A DNA stretch of 64,000 nt, taken from positions 62,001 through 126,000 of the forward strand of contig NZ_LMOV01000024.1 of NCBI RefSeq assembly GCF_001424265.1, in the 5' to 3' direction. The DNA comes from Acidovorax sp. Leaf160. GTDB lineage: Bacteria; Pseudomonadota; Gammaproteobacteria; Burkholderiales; Burkholderiaceae_C. Numbering within the stretch: the first letter of the stretch is position 1; the number at the start of each line of letters is the position of its first letter. Below the pieces are notes generated by a model that saw nothing but the letters and a program-made list of their open reading frames with translations, did not search any database and was not told the DNA's origin. The position numbers and the translations under genes were made by a program. Below, one piece after another: positions 20,226 through 30,762 of the stretch.

Positions 20226-22049
20226 TCAGGAACGGGCAGCGCGCTTGCGCTCGTTTTCCGTCAGGAAGCGCTTGCGCAGGCGCACGCTCTTGGGCGTGAT
20301 CTCGACCAGCTCGTCGTCCTCGATGAACTCGACGCCGTATTCCAGCGTGAGGTCGATCGGAGGCGTGATCTTGATCGCGTCTTCCTTGCCCGAGACACGG
20401 AAGTTGGTCAGCTGCTTGGTACGCGTGGCGTTCACGATCAGGTCGTTGTCGCGGCTGTGGATGCCGACGATCATGCCTTCGTACACCGGGTCGTTCGCCT
20501 TCACGAACATGCGGCCGCGGTCGTCCAGCTTGCCCAGGGCGTAGGTGAAGATTTCACCGTCGTCCATGGAGATCAGCACGCCGTTCTTGCGGCCGCCGAT
20601 GTCGCCCTTGTGCGGCTCGTAGCTGTCGAAGATGTTGCTGATGAGGCCGGAGCCGCGCGTCAGGTTCAGGAATTCGTTGGTGAAGCCGATCAGGCCCCGC
20701 GCCGGAATGCGGTATTCCAGGCGCACGCGGCCACGGCCGTCCGATTCCATGTTGACCAGCTCGCCCTTGCGCTCGCCCAGGGCCTGCATCACGCCGCCCT
20801 GGTGGCCTTCCTCGATGTCGGCCGTGACCAGCTCGATGGGCTCGTGCCGCACGCCGTCGATGTCCTTGAACACCACGCGCGGCTTGGAGACGGCCAGCTC
20901 GTAGCCTTCGCGGCGCATGTTCTCCAGCAGGATGGTCAGGTGCAGTTCGCCCCGGCCCATCACTTCGAAGATGCCTTCCTCGTCGGTTTCCTTCACGCGC
21001 AGGGCCACGTTGTGCTGCAGTTCCTTCTGCAGGCGGTCCCAGATCTGGCGGCTGGTGACGAACTTGCCTTCACGGCCGGCCAGCGGCGACGTGTTCACGC
21101 AGAAGTTCATCGTCAGCGTGGGCTCGTCCACCTTCAGCATGGGCAGCGGTGCGGGGTTCGCCGGGTCGGTCACGGTCACGCCGATGCCGATGTCCTCGAT
21201 GCCGTTGATCAGCACGATGTCGCCAGGGCCGGCCAGCGGGGTCTGCATGCGGTCCAGGCCCTGGAAGGTCAGCACCTGGTTGACGCGGCCCTTGACGCTC
21301 TTGCCGTCGGGGCCTTCCATGACCAGCACGTCCTGGCCGGGCTTGATGGTGCCCTGGCTGATGCGGCCCACGCCGATGCGGCCCACGAAGGTGGAGAAGT
21401 CCAGCGCCGAGATCTGCAGCTGCAGGGGAGCCGAGGCGTCACCGGAGTTCGGTGGCACGTGCTTCAGGATGGTGTTGAACAGGGCCGACATGTCGGGGCC
21501 CCACTGCTCGCCCGGCGCGCCTTCTTCCAGCGAAGACCAGCCGTTGATGCCCGAGGCGTACACCACGGGGAAGTCGAGCTGCTCGTCGGTCGCGCCCAGC
21601 TTGTCGAACAGGTCGAACGCGGCGTTCACGACCTTGTCGGGGTTGGCGCCCGGCTTGTCGACCTTGTTCACCACCAGGATCGGGCGCAGGCCCAGGGCCA
21701 GGGCCTTCTTGGTCACGAAGCGCGTCTGGGGCATGGGGCCTTCCTGCGCGTCGATCAGCAGCACCACGCTGTCCACCATCGACAGGGCGCGTTCCACTTC
21801 GCCGCCGAAGTCCGCGTGGCCCGGGGTGTCGACGATGTTGATGTGCGTGCCTTCCCAGCTCACGGCGCAGTTCTTGGCCAGGATGGTGATGCCGCGTTCC
21901 TTTTCGATCGCGTTGTTGTCCATCACGGTATCGACGACCTTTTCGTGGTCGGCGAAGGTGCCGGACTGGCGCAGCAGCTGGTCGACCATGGTGGTTTTGC
22001 CGTGGTCAACGTGCGCGATGATGGCGATGTTGCGAATTTGTTTGCTCAT
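20226..22049 (-). CDS. typA: Ribosome-associated GTPase TypA/BipA
   Basis: A 607-residue translational GTPase with G1 AHVDHGKTTMVDQLL, G2 in KERGITIL, G3 DTPGHADFGGE and G4 NKVDKPGA, then domains II, III, V and the BipA-specific C-terminal domain (RGLIGFTNEFLNLTRGSGL). It acts in 50S subunit assembly and stress adaptation. Its ATG overlaps the truB stop by ATGA, and it is the last gene of the operon, followed by a strong terminator. Confidence 0.97.
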   Translation of the reverse strand: MSKQIRNIAIIAHVDHGKTTMVDQLLRQSGTFADHEKVVDTVMDNNAIEKERGITILAKNCAVSWEGTHINIVDTPGHADFGGEVERALSMVDSVVLLIDAQEGPMPQTRFVTKKALALGLRPILVVNKVDKPGANPDKVVNAAFDLFDKLGATDEQLDFPVVYASGINGWSSLEEGAPGEQWGPDMSALFNTILKHVPPNSGDASAPLQLQISALDFSTFVGRIGVGRISQGTIKPGQDVLVMEGPDGKSVKGRVNQVLTFQGLDRMQTPLAGPGDIVLINGIEDIGIGVTVTDPANPAPLPMLKVDEPTLTMNFCVNTSPLAGREGKFVTSRQIWDRLQKELQHNVALRVKETDEEGIFEVMGRGELHLTILLENMRREGYELAVSKPRVVFKDIDGVRHEPIELVTADIEEGHQGGVMQALGERKGELVNMESDGRGRVRLEYRIPARGLIGFTNEFLNLTRGSGLISNIFDSYEPHKGDIGGRKNGVLISMDDGEIFTYALGKLDDRGRMFVKANDPVYEGMIVGIHSRDNDLIVNATRTKQLTNFRVSGKEDAIKITPPIDLTLEYGVEFIEDDELVEITPKSVRLRKRFLTENERKRAARS

Positions 22050-23050
22050 AGTGCTTCCAATGTGCCGCGCTCCGTAGTCCGCGGTGGGTTTCCGATATCG
22101 ATGATCTGTTGAATTTCGAGCGGGCTCAGGAGCCGGTCCGGCACCAGCTCGCCTGCGGTGATGTGCCCCACGCCCAGCAGGGCGTGCGGCTGGTGGCCGA
22201 ACACGGCCACGGCGGGGGCGTCGGGCCAGGTTCCCCGGCGACGCACGCCCGACAGGAATCGGCCCGCATTCTCGCTGTCCAGCGTGACACGGGCGTGCTG
22301 CGGCAGCAGCGTCTCGACCGGGTGCACGCACGCCAGCCGGTCGTCCTCTGCCATCGCCTCCAGCGCGGCGAGGGTGATGCAGCGATCCAGCCCCAGGCCG
22401 CCGGTGTCGGTGCGCCGCAGGAACGTCAGGTGCGCACCGCAGCCCAGCGCCCGCCCGATGTCCTCGCCCAGCGTGCGAATGTAGGTGCCCTTGCTGCAGT
22501 TTACTATCATTTTTATAGCAAACTGTCCTTGATCCACGGGCGCGAGAGCCAGTTTCAATGCATGAATGGTGACATCCCGCGCGGGACGCTCCACCTCGAT
22601 GCCTTCGCGGGCATATTCATACAGTGCCCGGCCGTCCTTCTTGAGCGCGCTGTGCATCGGCGGCACCTGCTGGATCGGCCCGGTGAACTGCCGCTCCACC
22701 TCGGCCAGCCGCGCGTCGCCGAGCTGCGCCGGATCGACCTCGCGGCGCTCCAGCACCTCGCCCTCGGCATCGCCGGTGGACGTGGTCACGCCCAGCAGCG
22801 CGATGGCTTCATAGGTCTTCGGCGCGTCCAGCTGCAGCTGGCTGAACTTGGTCGCCGCGCCGAAGCACAGCGGCAGCACGCCGCTGGCAAGCGGATCGAG
22901 CGTGCCGGTATGGCCGGCCTTTTCGGCGCGCAGCAGCCACTTCGCCTTCTGCAAGGCGTCGTTGCTGGAAAAGCCCAGCGGCTTGTCGAGCAGCAGCACT
23001 CCGTGCACCGGGCGCCGCTGCACCCGGATGCGGGGAGCACGTGCGTTCAT
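22046..23050 (-). CDS. truB: tRNA pseudouridine-55 synthase
   Basis: A 334-residue enzyme that makes pseudouridine 55 in the T-loop of tRNAs. Motifs seen: [20 protein letters not shown], the catalytic Asp in [22 protein letters not shown], and [16 protein letters not shown] family repeat (22501-22560) encodes the residues around [14 protein letters not shown] just before the CSKGTY motif, without breaking the frame. It overlaps rbfA and typA by 4 bases each. Confidence 0.96.
   Translation of the reverse strand: MNARAPRIRVQRRPVHGVLLLDKPLGFSSNDALQKAKWLLRAEKAGHTGTLDPLASGVLPLCFGAATKFSQLQLDAPKTYEAIALLGVTTSTGDAEGEVLERREVDPAQLGDARLAEVERQFTGPIQQVPPMHSALKKDGRALYEYAREGIEVERPARDVTIHALKLALAPVDQGQFAIKMIVNCSKGTYIRTLGEDIGRALGCGAHLTFLRRTDTGGLGLDRCITLAALEAMAEDDRLACVHPVETLLPQHARVTLDSENAGRFLSGVRRRGTWPDAPAVAVFGHQPHALLGVGHITAGELVPDRLLSPLEIQQIIDIGNPPRTTERGTLEAL
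22501..22560 (+). repeat. Dispersed ~58-bp element, copy 2 (inside truB)
   Basis: The palindrome TACTATCATTTTTATAGCA is followed by CCTTGATCCACGGGCGC and AGAGCC..TTTCAA, the same order as the other copies. It is translated in frame as part of truB (minus strand), where it encodes a short hydrophobic strand. Confidence 0.75.
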
Positions 23051-23424
23051 GCTGGCTCGTCGTCTTTGGAGCGGGAAGCCACGGCGCGCGCGATCAATGC
23101 GTTCATGTCGGCCGCGCGCTCGGTGGTGCGGTCGAACATGAAATGCAGCGTGGGCACGGTATGGATGTGCAGGCGCTTGAACAGGCCGTTGCGCAGGAAG
23201 CCGGCGGCCTGGTTCAACGCGTCCTGGGTGGCCTGCTGGTCGCCCACGAGCACGCTGAAGAACACCTTCGCGTGTGCGTAGTCGGGCGTGACTTCCACGG
23301 CCTGCAGGGTCACCATGCCGATGCGCGGGTCCTTCAACTCGCGGATCAGCTCGGTCAGGTCGCGCTGGATCTGATCCGCGACCTTGAAGCCCCGGTTGGG
23401 GGTGGAGGATTTCTTGGCTGCCAT
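23047..23424 (-). CDS. rbfA: Ribosome-binding factor A
   Basis: A 125-residue KH-like protein needed for maturation of the 5' end of 16S rRNA and for cold adaptation. The family patterns [20 protein letters not shown] and [17 protein letters not shown] are present. It overlaps truB by 4 bases and lies 167 bp after infB, a gap filled by a GC-rich repeat. Confidence 0.96.
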   Translation of the reverse strand: MAAKKSSTPNRGFKVADQIQRDLTELIRELKDPRIGMVTLQAVEVTPDYAHAKVFFSVLVGDQQATQDALNQAAGFLRNGLFKRLHIHTVPTLHFMFDRTTERAADMNALIARAVASRSKDDEPA

Positions 23425-23591
23425 AGGTTCTCAGAACTCCGCAGAATCATCGCGCCCCGCCGGCACCCTGCGCCCGACCCCAAAGGGGCCGCGGCGCAGG
23501 CCATGCCGGCGGACGCCGTGGGACTGGCTTGGCCAGGCCCCGGGCGTCGCCCCCCCGGCGGGGGAAGGCGCGAAGCGATTCAGGGGGTGCA
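23425..23591 (-). repeat. GC-rich REP-like intergenic element between infB and rbfA
   Basis: Read on the minus strand from the infB stop: CCCCCTGA, a GCTTCGCG segment, CTTCCCCC, then GGGGGGGCGACGCC and GGGGCCTGG. The same sequence order occurs at 50290-50357. Both copies abut the stop codon of a minus-strand gene. No ORF is convincing here. The paired C- and G-runs can fold into a hairpin between infB and rbfA. Confidence 0.6.
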
Positions 23592-26444
23592 TCACAACGT
23601 CCGCGCGATTTCCTTGATGTCGAAGAACTCCAGCTGATCACCTTCCTTGATGTCGTTGTAGTTCTTGAGCTTGATACCGCACTCGAAGCCTTCCTTGACT
23701 TCCTTGACGTCGTCCTTCAGGCGCTTGACCGAGTCGACTTCGCCCGTGTAGACCACGACGTTGTCGCGCAGCAGGCGGAAGCGTGCGTTGCGGTGGACCA
23801 TGCCCGAGGTGATGTACGAACCGGCGATCGTGCCGATCTTCGTCGCCACGAACACGGTGCGGATCTCGGCCGTGCCGATGACCTCTTCGCGCTGCTCCGG
23901 AGCCAGCATGCCCGACATCGCCACCTTCAGCTCGTCCACGGCGTCGTAGATGATGCTGTAGTAGTGCAGATCGACGCCGTTGTTCTCGGCCAGCTTGCGC
24001 GCGCCGGCATCGGCCCGCACGTTGAAACCGATCACGATGGCCTTGGAGGCGATCGCCAGGTTGATGTCGGACTCGCTGATGCCGCCCACGCCGGCATAGA
24101 CCAGCTGGACCTTGATCTCGTCGGTCGAGAGCTTGAGCAACGACTGCGACAGCGCTTCCTGCGAACCCTGCACGTCGGCCTTGACGATGATGGGCAGGTA
24201 CTTGACCTCGCCCGCCGTCATGTCGGCGAACATGTTTTCCAGCTTGGCGGCTTGCTGCTTGGCCAGCTTGGTGTTGCGGAACTTGCCGGCGCGGTAGGTC
24301 GCCACTTCGCGGGCACGGCGCTCGTCGCCCAGCACCTGGAAGTCGTCGCCTGCCTGAGGCACTTCGGTCAGACCCTGGATTTCCACCGGGATCGACGGGC
24401 CCGCCGTCTTCGCGACACGGCCGTTCTCGTCCAGCATGGCGCGCACGCGGCCATAGGTCTGGCCTGCCAGCACGATGTCACCGACCTTCAGCGTGCCGGA
24501 CTGCACCAGCACCGTGGCCACGGGGCCGCGGCCCTTGTCCAGCTGCGCTTCGATCACCAGGCCCTTGGCCAGGGATTCGACCGGCGCCTTCAACTCCAGC
24601 ACCTCGGCCTGCAGCAGCACCTGCTCCAGCAGTTCGTCGATACCCGCGCCGGTCTTCGACGACACGGGCACGAACGGCGACTCGCCGCCGTACTCTTCGG
24701 GCACGACCTGCTCGACCACCAGTTCCTGCTTCACCCGCTCGAAATTCGCATCGGGCTTGTCGGACTTGGTGATGGCCACCACGATCGGAACACCCGCCGC
24801 CTTGGCGTGCTTGATGGCTTCCTTCGTCTGGGGCATGACGCCGTCGTCCGCCGCCACCACCAGGATGACGATGTCGGTCGCCTGCGCACCGCGGGCACGC
24901 ATGGCCGTGAAGGCCTCGTGACCGGGGGTGTCGAGGAACGACACCATGCCGCGCGGCGTTTCCACGTGGTAGGCGCCGATGTGCTGCGTGATGCCGCCGG
25001 CTTCGCCCGCGGCCACCTTGGCACGGCGGATGTAGTCCAGCAGCGAGGTCTTGCCGTGGTCCACGTGGCCCATGACGGTGACCACCGGAGCGCGCGGCAA
25101 CAGCTCGGCCTGTTGGCCGGCCACGTCCTCGTCGGTGAACGCTTCCGGATCGTCCAGCGCGGCCACGACGGCCTTGTGGCCCATTTCCTCGACCACGATC
25201 ATGGCCGTGTCCTGGTCCAGCGGCTGGTTGATGGTGACCATCTGGCCCATCTTCATCAGCGACTTAATGACCTCGGACGCCTTGATCGACATCTTGTGCG
25301 CCAGTTCGGCCACCGTGATGGTTTCCGGCACGTGCACCTCGATGATGCGCGCCTCCACCTGCGCCTGCGGCTGGTGGTGGTGATCGTCGCCCCGGTCGTT
25401 GCCGCGGCGGCCACGCGGGCCGGTGCGCCAGTTGTTGCGCCCCACGCCGCCACTGCTGTCGCCGCGGGTCTTGATTTCCTTCTTCTTGGCCGGATCGCCA
25501 GCCCAGCTCGACGAGAGCTTGGCGGACTTGACTTCCTTGCCGGCACCGCCCGGTGCGGCAGGCGCACCCGGACGGGCCGCGCCCGGCGTCGCGGCCGGCT
25601 TGTGCAGCGTGCCCTTCTTGGCATCGGCGGCACCAGGCGCCTTGGGGGCGGGCTTCGGCTCTTCGGGCTTCTTGGCGACCAGCACCTTCTTGGGGGCGGC
25701 CATCATGGCGCGAATGGCTTCGGCTTCCGCCAGGGCCTTGCGGCGGCGCTCGTCGAGGTCGTTGGCGCGGGCGTTTTCCTCGGCAACGCGGGCGGCGGAC
25801 TCCGCCTCCGCCTTGGCGCGGGCTTCAGCCTGGGCGGCGGCACGTGCAGCGGCTTCGGCCGCCTGCTCACGCACGGCTTCCTCGCGCTGGGCCGAGGCCT
25901 GGGCACGCTTCTCGGCGGTCTGCATGGCATAGGCCGCAGCGCGCTCTTCGGCTTCGCGGTCGCGCTGCTCGCGCGCTTCGCGCTCGCGGCGCTTCTCGCT
26001 CAGCTCTTCTTCCTGGCGGCGGATCAACTCGGCCTGGCCGCGCGCTTCTTCTTCGCGGCGCACCAGTTCCAGCTCTTCCGCGCTCGGACCTGCGGCCGCT
26101 TCGGGCGCAGCGTCTTCGCCTTCGGGCAGGCTGTCGGAGCCGTCCTCGCGCTTGATGAAGGTGCGCTTCTTGCGCACTTCCACCTGGATGGTGCGGGCCT
26201 TGCCCGTCGCATCCGCCTGCTTGATCTCGCTGGTGGACTTCTTGGTCAGCGTGATCTTGCGGCGATCGGTAGCCACCGTTCCGTGGCTGGCCTGCAGGAA
26301 TGCGAGCAATTTCTGCTTGTCTGCCTCGGTCAGCGCGTCGGCAGGGGTGGACTTGGCCACGCCGGCAGACTTGAGCTGATCGAGCAGCGTCTCGGGAGAT
26401 TTCTTGAGTTCGTTCGCGAACTCGGCAACGGTATTACTGGACAT
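23592..26444 (-). CDS. infB: Translation initiation factor IF-2
   Basis: A 950-residue GTPase that delivers initiator tRNA to the 30S subunit. The N-terminus has the IF2_N domain ([20 protein letters not shown]), then a long Ala/Glu/Arg-rich coiled coil at residues ~130-290 and a basic linker. The G domain has [29 protein letters not shown] and TKSDKP, followed by the tRNA-binding domain ending FEFF-like [13 protein letters not shown]. The ATG at 26444 starts the conserved N-terminal domain; an upstream extension is not homologous. Confidence 0.97.
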   Translation of the reverse strand: MSSNTVAEFANELKKSPETLLDQLKSAGVAKSTPADALTEADKQKLLAFLQASHGTVATDRRKITLTKKSTSEIKQADATGKARTIQVEVRKKRTFIKREDGSDSLPEGEDAAPEAAAGPSAEELELVRREEEARGQAELIRRQEEELSEKRREREAREQRDREAEERAAAYAMQTAEKRAQASAQREEAVREQAAEAAARAAAQAEARAKAEAESAARVAEENARANDLDERRRKALAEAEAIRAMMAAPKKVLVAKKPEEPKPAPKAPGAADAKKGTLHKPAATPGAARPGAPAAPGGAGKEVKSAKLSSSWAGDPAKKKEIKTRGDSSGGVGRNNWRTGPRGRRGNDRGDDHHHQPQAQVEARIIEVHVPETITVAELAHKMSIKASEVIKSLMKMGQMVTINQPLDQDTAMIVVEEMGHKAVVAALDDPEAFTDEDVAGQQAELLPRAPVVTVMGHVDHGKTSLLDYIRRAKVAAGEAGGITQHIGAYHVETPRGMVSFLDTPGHEAFTAMRARGAQATDIVILVVAADDGVMPQTKEAIKHAKAAGVPIVVAITKSDKPDANFERVKQELVVEQVVPEEYGGESPFVPVSSKTGAGIDELLEQVLLQAEVLELKAPVESLAKGLVIEAQLDKGRGPVATVLVQSGTLKVGDIVLAGQTYGRVRAMLDENGRVAKTAGPSIPVEIQGLTEVPQAGDDFQVLGDERRAREVATYRAGKFRNTKLAKQQAAKLENMFADMTAGEVKYLPIIVKADVQGSQEALSQSLLKLSTDEIKVQLVYAGVGGISESDINLAIASKAIVIGFNVRADAGARKLAENNGVDLHYYSIIYDAVDELKVAMSGMLAPEQREEVIGTAEIRTVFVATKIGTIAGSYITSGMVHRNARFRLLRDNVVVYTGEVDSVKRLKDDVKEVKEGFECGIKLKNYNDIKEGDQLEFFDIKEIARTL

Positions 26445-26467
26445 ATTGGATTCGTACCTCCCTACCC

Positions 26468-27955
26468 TTACTCTGGCTGCCCTGCGAACCAATGTTCACG
26501 AGCCTTCAGGATCAAGGCTTTGGCATCTTCCGGTGACTGTCCGGTCAAATCAGTCAGTTCATCTACGCCCAAGTCAGCCAGGTCGTCGCGGCTGTGCACG
26601 CCACCTTCCGCCAGCTTGGCAATCAGTTCGGGCGTCAGGCCCTCCAGGTCACGCAGGTTCTGCGAGACGCCTTCGACGCTTTCCTCGCGGGCGATTTCCA
26701 TCGTCAGCAGGGCGTCCTTGGCGCGAGCGCGCAGTTCGTTGACCGTGTCTTCGTCGAAGCTCTCGATCTCCAGCATTTCCTGGATCGGCACATAGGCCAC
26801 TTCTTCCAGACTGGCGAAACCTTCGGCGATCAGGATGTCGGCGATCTCCTCGTCCACATCGAGCTTCTCCATGAACAGGCGGCGCGAGGTGTCGGTTTCG
26901 GTCGCCTGCTTCTGGGCGGATTCGGCCGCGTCCATGATGTTGATCTTCCAGCCCGTCAGGTCGGAAGCCAGCCGCACGTTCTGGCCGCCACGGCCAATGG
27001 CGATGGCGAGGTTTTCCTCGTCCACCACCACGTCCATGGCGTGCTTTTCCTCGTCCACCACGATGGACGACACGTTGGCGGGTGCCAACGCGCCGATGAC
27101 GAACTGGGCTGGGTCTTCCGACCACAGCACGATGTCCACCCGCTCGCCAGCCAGCTCGTTCGTCACCGCATTGACGCGCGTTCCCCGCACGCCCACGCAG
27201 GTGCCGATGGGGTCCACGCGGCGGTCGTGCGACAGCACGGCGATCTTGGCGCGGCTGCCGGCATCGCGGGCGCAGCTCTTGATCTCGAGCAGGCCCTGCT
27301 CGATCTCGGGCACTTCGTTGCGGAACAGCTCGATCATGAACTCCGGCGCCGAACGCGACAGGATGATCGGGGCGCCACGCAGCGTCAGGTCCACCTCCAT
27401 GATCATGGCGCGCACGCGGTCGCCATTGCGCAGGTTTTCCTTCGGGATCATTTCGGAGCGGCGCAGCCGGCCTTCCACACGGCCGGACTCGACGATGATG
27501 TCGCCCTTGTCCATGCGCTTGACCGTGCCGGTGAAGATCTTTTCGCCACGCGACATGAAGTCGTTGAGCAGCATCTCACGCTCGGCGTCGCGGATCTTCT
27601 GCAGGATCACCTGCTTGGCGGCCATGGCACCGATACGGCCGATGGGCACCGATTCCACGCCTTCTTCGATGTGCTCGCCGACTTCGATGTCCGCAATCCG
27701 GTCGCGCGCATCCATCAGCAGCTCTTCGGCTTCCGGATTCTGCAGACCGGCATCGTCGGGCACGACCAGCCAGCGACGGAAAGTCTCGTAATTGCCGCTG
27801 TCACGATCGATCGACACGCGGATGTCCACCTCGCCGGGGTACAGCTTCTTCGTAGCCTGGGCCAGCGCCAACTCCACGGCACCAAACACCACATCGCGCT
27901 CCACGTTCTTTTCGCGCGAAATGGCTTCGACCAACATCAACAGTTCGCGATTCAT
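26468..27955 (-). CDS. nusA: Transcription termination/antitermination factor NusA
   Basis: A 495-residue RNA polymerase factor. The N-terminal domain starts [20 protein letters not shown], followed by an S1 domain ([20 protein letters not shown]), two KH domains ([34 protein letters not shown]) and two C-terminal acidic helix-hairpin-helix repeats. It lies 23 bp before infB and ~70 bp after rimP in the classical order. Confidence 0.97.
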   Translation of the reverse strand: MNRELLMLVEAISREKNVERDVVFGAVELALAQATKKLYPGEVDIRVSIDRDSGNYETFRRWLVVPDDAGLQNPEAEELLMDARDRIADIEVGEHIEEGVESVPIGRIGAMAAKQVILQKIRDAEREMLLNDFMSRGEKIFTGTVKRMDKGDIIVESGRVEGRLRRSEMIPKENLRNGDRVRAMIMEVDLTLRGAPIILSRSAPEFMIELFRNEVPEIEQGLLEIKSCARDAGSRAKIAVLSHDRRVDPIGTCVGVRGTRVNAVTNELAGERVDIVLWSEDPAQFVIGALAPANVSSIVVDEEKHAMDVVVDEENLAIAIGRGGQNVRLASDLTGWKINIMDAAESAQKQATETDTSRRLFMEKLDVDEEIADILIAEGFASLEEVAYVPIQEMLEIESFDEDTVNELRARAKDALLTMEIAREESVEGVSQNLRDLEGLTPELIAKLAEGGVHSRDDLADLGVDELTDLTGQSPEDAKALILKAREHWFAGQPE

Positions 27956-28026
27956 GCGACGACTCTCCTATTTCAATCACTCGAGGACCGGTGCGCTGGC
28001 AACGGCCCGATATTGTTCTTGCTGGT

Positions 28027-28650
28027 TCAGGCGTCGGCCTGGCCCGCCTTGGCACCCCGGCCCTTGAAGTCCACCAGCGGTGCGAGCCGGGCGTCCTTCA
28101 GTTCATCCAGCGTGAAGCCCAGGGCCTGCAGCGGCGCGGGCACACGCTTCTTGCTCACGCGCTGGCCCGGCTTGGGCGCGGGCTCGTCACTCCAGACGAT
28201 CTGCCAGCCACCCGACTCGGCCCGCTCCAGCGTGCCGCGAAACTTCTTGCGATTGGCGTTCACCTGGCCCTCGGCGGCGGCGCCCAGCGGGGCCTTGAGC
28301 GTGAGGTCGATCACCTCGCCGGTGAATCGCACGAAATCCTGCTCGTGACGCAGAGGGCGATCGATACCGGGCGACGAGACTTCCAGGCGCTTGTATTCCA
28401 CGCCGTCCACTTCCAGCGCGAACTGCAGCTGGCGGGTCACCTTCTCGCAATCTTCCACCGTCACGAACTGCTCGGGCAGCGCATCGGCAGCCCCGCCCGC
28501 ACCTGGCTCGTCTGGCTCGCCTGGCGAAACCGGGGGCACCCAGGGGTGATCGATGGTGATGCGCAGCAGCCCCCCAGCGGAGCGCTCGATTTCCACCAGG
28601 TCATAGCCCAGCCCGCTGACGGTTTGTTCGACGATCTCTTGCAGTGCCAC
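28027..28650 (-). CDS. rimP: Ribosome maturation factor RimP
   Basis: A 207-residue protein for 30S subunit maturation, first gene of the operon. It shows VSGLGYDLVEIERSAGGLL and VSSPGIDRPLRHEQDFVRFTG typical of RimP. It starts with GTG at 28650. The insert between the two domains (residues ~40-60, PPVSPGEPDEPGAGGAADAL) is longer than in E. coli. Confidence 0.95.
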   Translation of the reverse strand: MALQEIVEQTVSGLGYDLVEIERSAGGLLRITIDHPWVPPVSPGEPDEPGAGGAADALPEQFVTVEDCEKVTRQLQFALEVDGVEYKRLEVSSPGIDRPLRHEQDFVRFTGEVIDLTLKAPLGAAAEGQVNANRKKFRGTLERAESGGWQIVWSDEPAPKPGQRVSKKRVPAPLQALGFTLDELKDARLAPLVDFKGRGAKAGQADA

Positions 28651-28740
28651 GTGTGGTTCAGTTCTGTGTCCGGAAATACAAAAAACCCGACAACCGCCCG
28701 AATCATTCCCGGCAGCTTCGAGCTGGAAAAATAAACGCCC

Positions 28741-28769
28741 AAAAAAAACGGGCGGTGAGTACCCGCCCG
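28741..28769 (-). terminator. Intrinsic terminator in front of rimP
   Basis: On the minus strand a 7-bp GC stem (CGGGCGG / CCGCCCG, 7-base loop) is followed by eight Ts. It lies 91 bp upstream of the rimP start and 82 bp after the thioredoxin-like gene. It may simply end that gene, or act as a leader attenuator of the nusA operon. Confidence 0.8.
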
Positions 28770-28787
28770 GTTGGTCGTGAGAGTCCT

Positions 28788-28817
28788 ATTGTAGCCGGTA
28801 ACGCATTGATTTGCCAG
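28788..28817 (-). promoter_or_regulatory. Possible sigma-70 promoter upstream of rimP
   Basis: Minus-strand -10 TACAAT (28793-28788) and -35-like CTGGCA (28817-28812) with an 18-bp spacer. It would start transcription only about 12 bases before the terminator hairpin at 28769. No better promoter was found between the hairpin and rimP. Confidence 0.4.
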
Positions 28818-28850
28818 CAACCTGGCACACTGTGCGCACCATGCCAGGTT

Positions 28851-29231
28851 TCAGCCGTGCTTCGCGGTGATGCGCGCAAACAACGCCTGGGCTTCATGTG
28901 CGGCCGGCAGCGGCGCTTGTTCGTGGATGTTGTCCAACAACCGCTTGAGCACGCCGGCTTGCGGCAGCAACGGGCCGAGAAAGCGCGCGGCGCCGTCCGC
29001 CGCCAGCAACAGCGTGGGGAACGTGTCCACGTCGACCTCGCCCGCCAGCTCCGCCTCGTCTTCCACATCCACCCAGACGAAACGGGCCTGCGGATGCGCT
29101 GCGGCCAGCCCATCGAACAGCGCGCGGTAATCCCTGCACACACCACACCACTCAGCGCAAAGGCAGACGACCCACAGGTTTTCGGCATCGGGTGCATCTT
29201 CCGAGGGGAGCATTGCAGCGGGAAGTGGCAT
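28851..29231 (-). CDS. Thioredoxin-fold protein with CGVC active site
   Basis: A 126-residue protein with a thioredoxin-like core: VVCLCAEWCGVCRDYRALFD has the CxxC redox pair, and DVDTFPTLLLAADG contains the cis-Pro. No signal peptide is seen with the start at 29231, so it is likely cytoplasmic; a longer frame upstream is not supported. It may reduce or chaperone disulfides; the partner is unknown. Confidence 0.8.
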   Translation of the reverse strand: MPLPAAMLPSEDAPDAENLWVVCLCAEWCGVCRDYRALFDGLAAAHPQARFVWVDVEDEAELAGEVDVDTFPTLLLAADGAARFLGPLLPQAGVLKRLLDNIHEQAPLPAAHEAQALFARITAKHG

Positions 29232-29433
29232 GGGACAAGGGTCTTTCTGGAATCGAGAGGGGTGCGGGCGTGTGGCTGAGCGCGCCCGCATCGGGGCGAA
29301 TGCGTTCGCCGCACGGCGGCAGCAGCAGCCGCCGCCGCCGGATGCGGCGTTGCGACCTGACCCAGCGCTGCCCCGAGGTCCGCTCGCCGGGCGGGCGCAG
29401 TCTTTCGCGCGACGCACCGCCATTCGGGCAAGC

Positions 29434-30762
29434 TTAACCCGGAGCGCGCCGCTCTCGCACGCGATAGACGTCGATGGCGCCCAACGCAGCGGCCCGGTTA
29501 CCCCAGGCATTGCGCACATAGCTCAGCACGGCGGCAATGTCCTCGTCGCCGAGCACCTGGTTGAAAGGCGGCATTCCAGCAGGCCACGGGTTTCCGGTCG
29601 TCGCTGGCGCGTAACCCCCTTCCAGCACCATGCGCACCAGATTGGCAGGGTTGTGCAGATTGACCGCCCGGTTGCCGGCCAGCGCCGGAAAATGGCCGTC
29701 CCGCCCCTGCCCCGCGTCGCCATGACACTGGGCACAGCGGGACGCGTAGACCGCCCGCCCCCGCTCCATCACGGCCGCGTGGGGCGCCGGAACCTCCTGC
29801 GGGTGGCGGCCAGCCTGCACCGGCAAAGACTGCAGATATACCGCCATGGCGCGTGCGTCTTCCGCCCGCAGATACTGCGTGCTGCCGAAGACGACCTCGG
29901 CCATCGGGCCCGATACCGTGGCGCGCGGGGTCTGGCCGGTTTGAAGCAGCGACACGATCTCGTCGACCGGCCAGTCCGACACGCCCGCCTCCTCCGGTGC
30001 TGCAAGGGAGGGGGCCAGCCAGTTCTGCACCGGCATCATGCCGCCGCGCAGGCCGGCGGCATCGACGGTGGCGCCCCAGCTGTTGCGGGGTGCGTGGCAG
30101 GCGGCGCAGTGCCCCAGCCCTTGCACCAGGTAGGCCCCGCGGTTCCACTCCGGCGGGCGCGCCGCGTCGGCGGCCCAGGCCTGCGGCCGGAAATACAGCG
30201 CCCGCCAGGCCGCCAGGGCCAGCGGGGTGCTGAAGGGAAACCGCAGCGTATGGGGCCGATTCGCCTGCTCGACCGCAGGCAGCGAACGCAGATAGCCGAA
30301 GAGGTCGTCGGCATCCTGGCGCGTGACGTAGGTGTAGCTGGGATAGGGAAACGCCGGATACAGCAACCTGCCGTCCCGCGACTTGCCATGATGCATGGCG
30401 CCCCAGAAGTCGTCCGCGGTCCAGCGTCCCAGGCCGGTGCCGATGTCCGGCGTGAGATTGGGAGCGTAGACCGTGCCGAAAGGCGTCTCGATCCCTCGCC
30501 CGCCGGCGAACGCCGCCCCGCCCGCCGCGGTGTGACAGCCCATGCAATTGCCCAGCCGCGCCAGATATTCGCCGCGCTGGACGGTGCCCGTGTCCTGCAC
30601 GTGCGACACCGGCTGGAGCGCTGCGGCCGTCCCTGTCGCAGCCACCCCCGGGCCCTGCAAGCCGCCGGCCGCATGCCAGAGGGTCACCACCGCCAGAAGC
30701 ACCAGCGCGGCGGCCGTCGCAAGGGCGACCGCCCACCAGCGCCCTGCCCGGCTGCGCCTCAC
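29434..30762 (-). CDS. Triheme c-type cytochrome (alcohol dehydrogenase cytochrome subunit type)
   Basis: A 442-residue protein with an N-terminal membrane anchor or signal (AVALATAAALVLLAVVTLW) and three heme c sites: CMGCH, CAACH and CAQCH. This three-cytochrome layout and the segment GIETPFGTVYAPNLTPDIGTG match the membrane-bound cytochrome subunits of periplasmic alcohol/aldose dehydrogenases that pass electrons to ubiquinone. A dehydrogenase subunit is not adjacent. Its start overlaps the upstream diheme cytochrome stop by 4 bases. Confidence 0.9.
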   Translation of the reverse strand: MRRSRAGRWWAVALATAAALVLLAVVTLWHAAGGLQGPGVAATGTAAALQPVSHVQDTGTVQRGEYLARLGNCMGCHTAAGGAAFAGGRGIETPFGTVYAPNLTPDIGTGLGRWTADDFWGAMHHGKSRDGRLLYPAFPYPSYTYVTRQDADDLFGYLRSLPAVEQANRPHTLRFPFSTPLALAAWRALYFRPQAWAADAARPPEWNRGAYLVQGLGHCAACHAPRNSWGATVDAAGLRGGMMPVQNWLAPSLAAPEEAGVSDWPVDEIVSLLQTGQTPRATVSGPMAEVVFGSTQYLRAEDARAMAVYLQSLPVQAGRHPQEVPAPHAAVMERGRAVYASRCAQCHGDAGQGRDGHFPALAGNRAVNLHNPANLVRMVLEGGYAPATTGNPWPAGMPPFNQVLGDEDIAAVLSYVRNAWGNRAAALGAIDVYRVRERRAPG

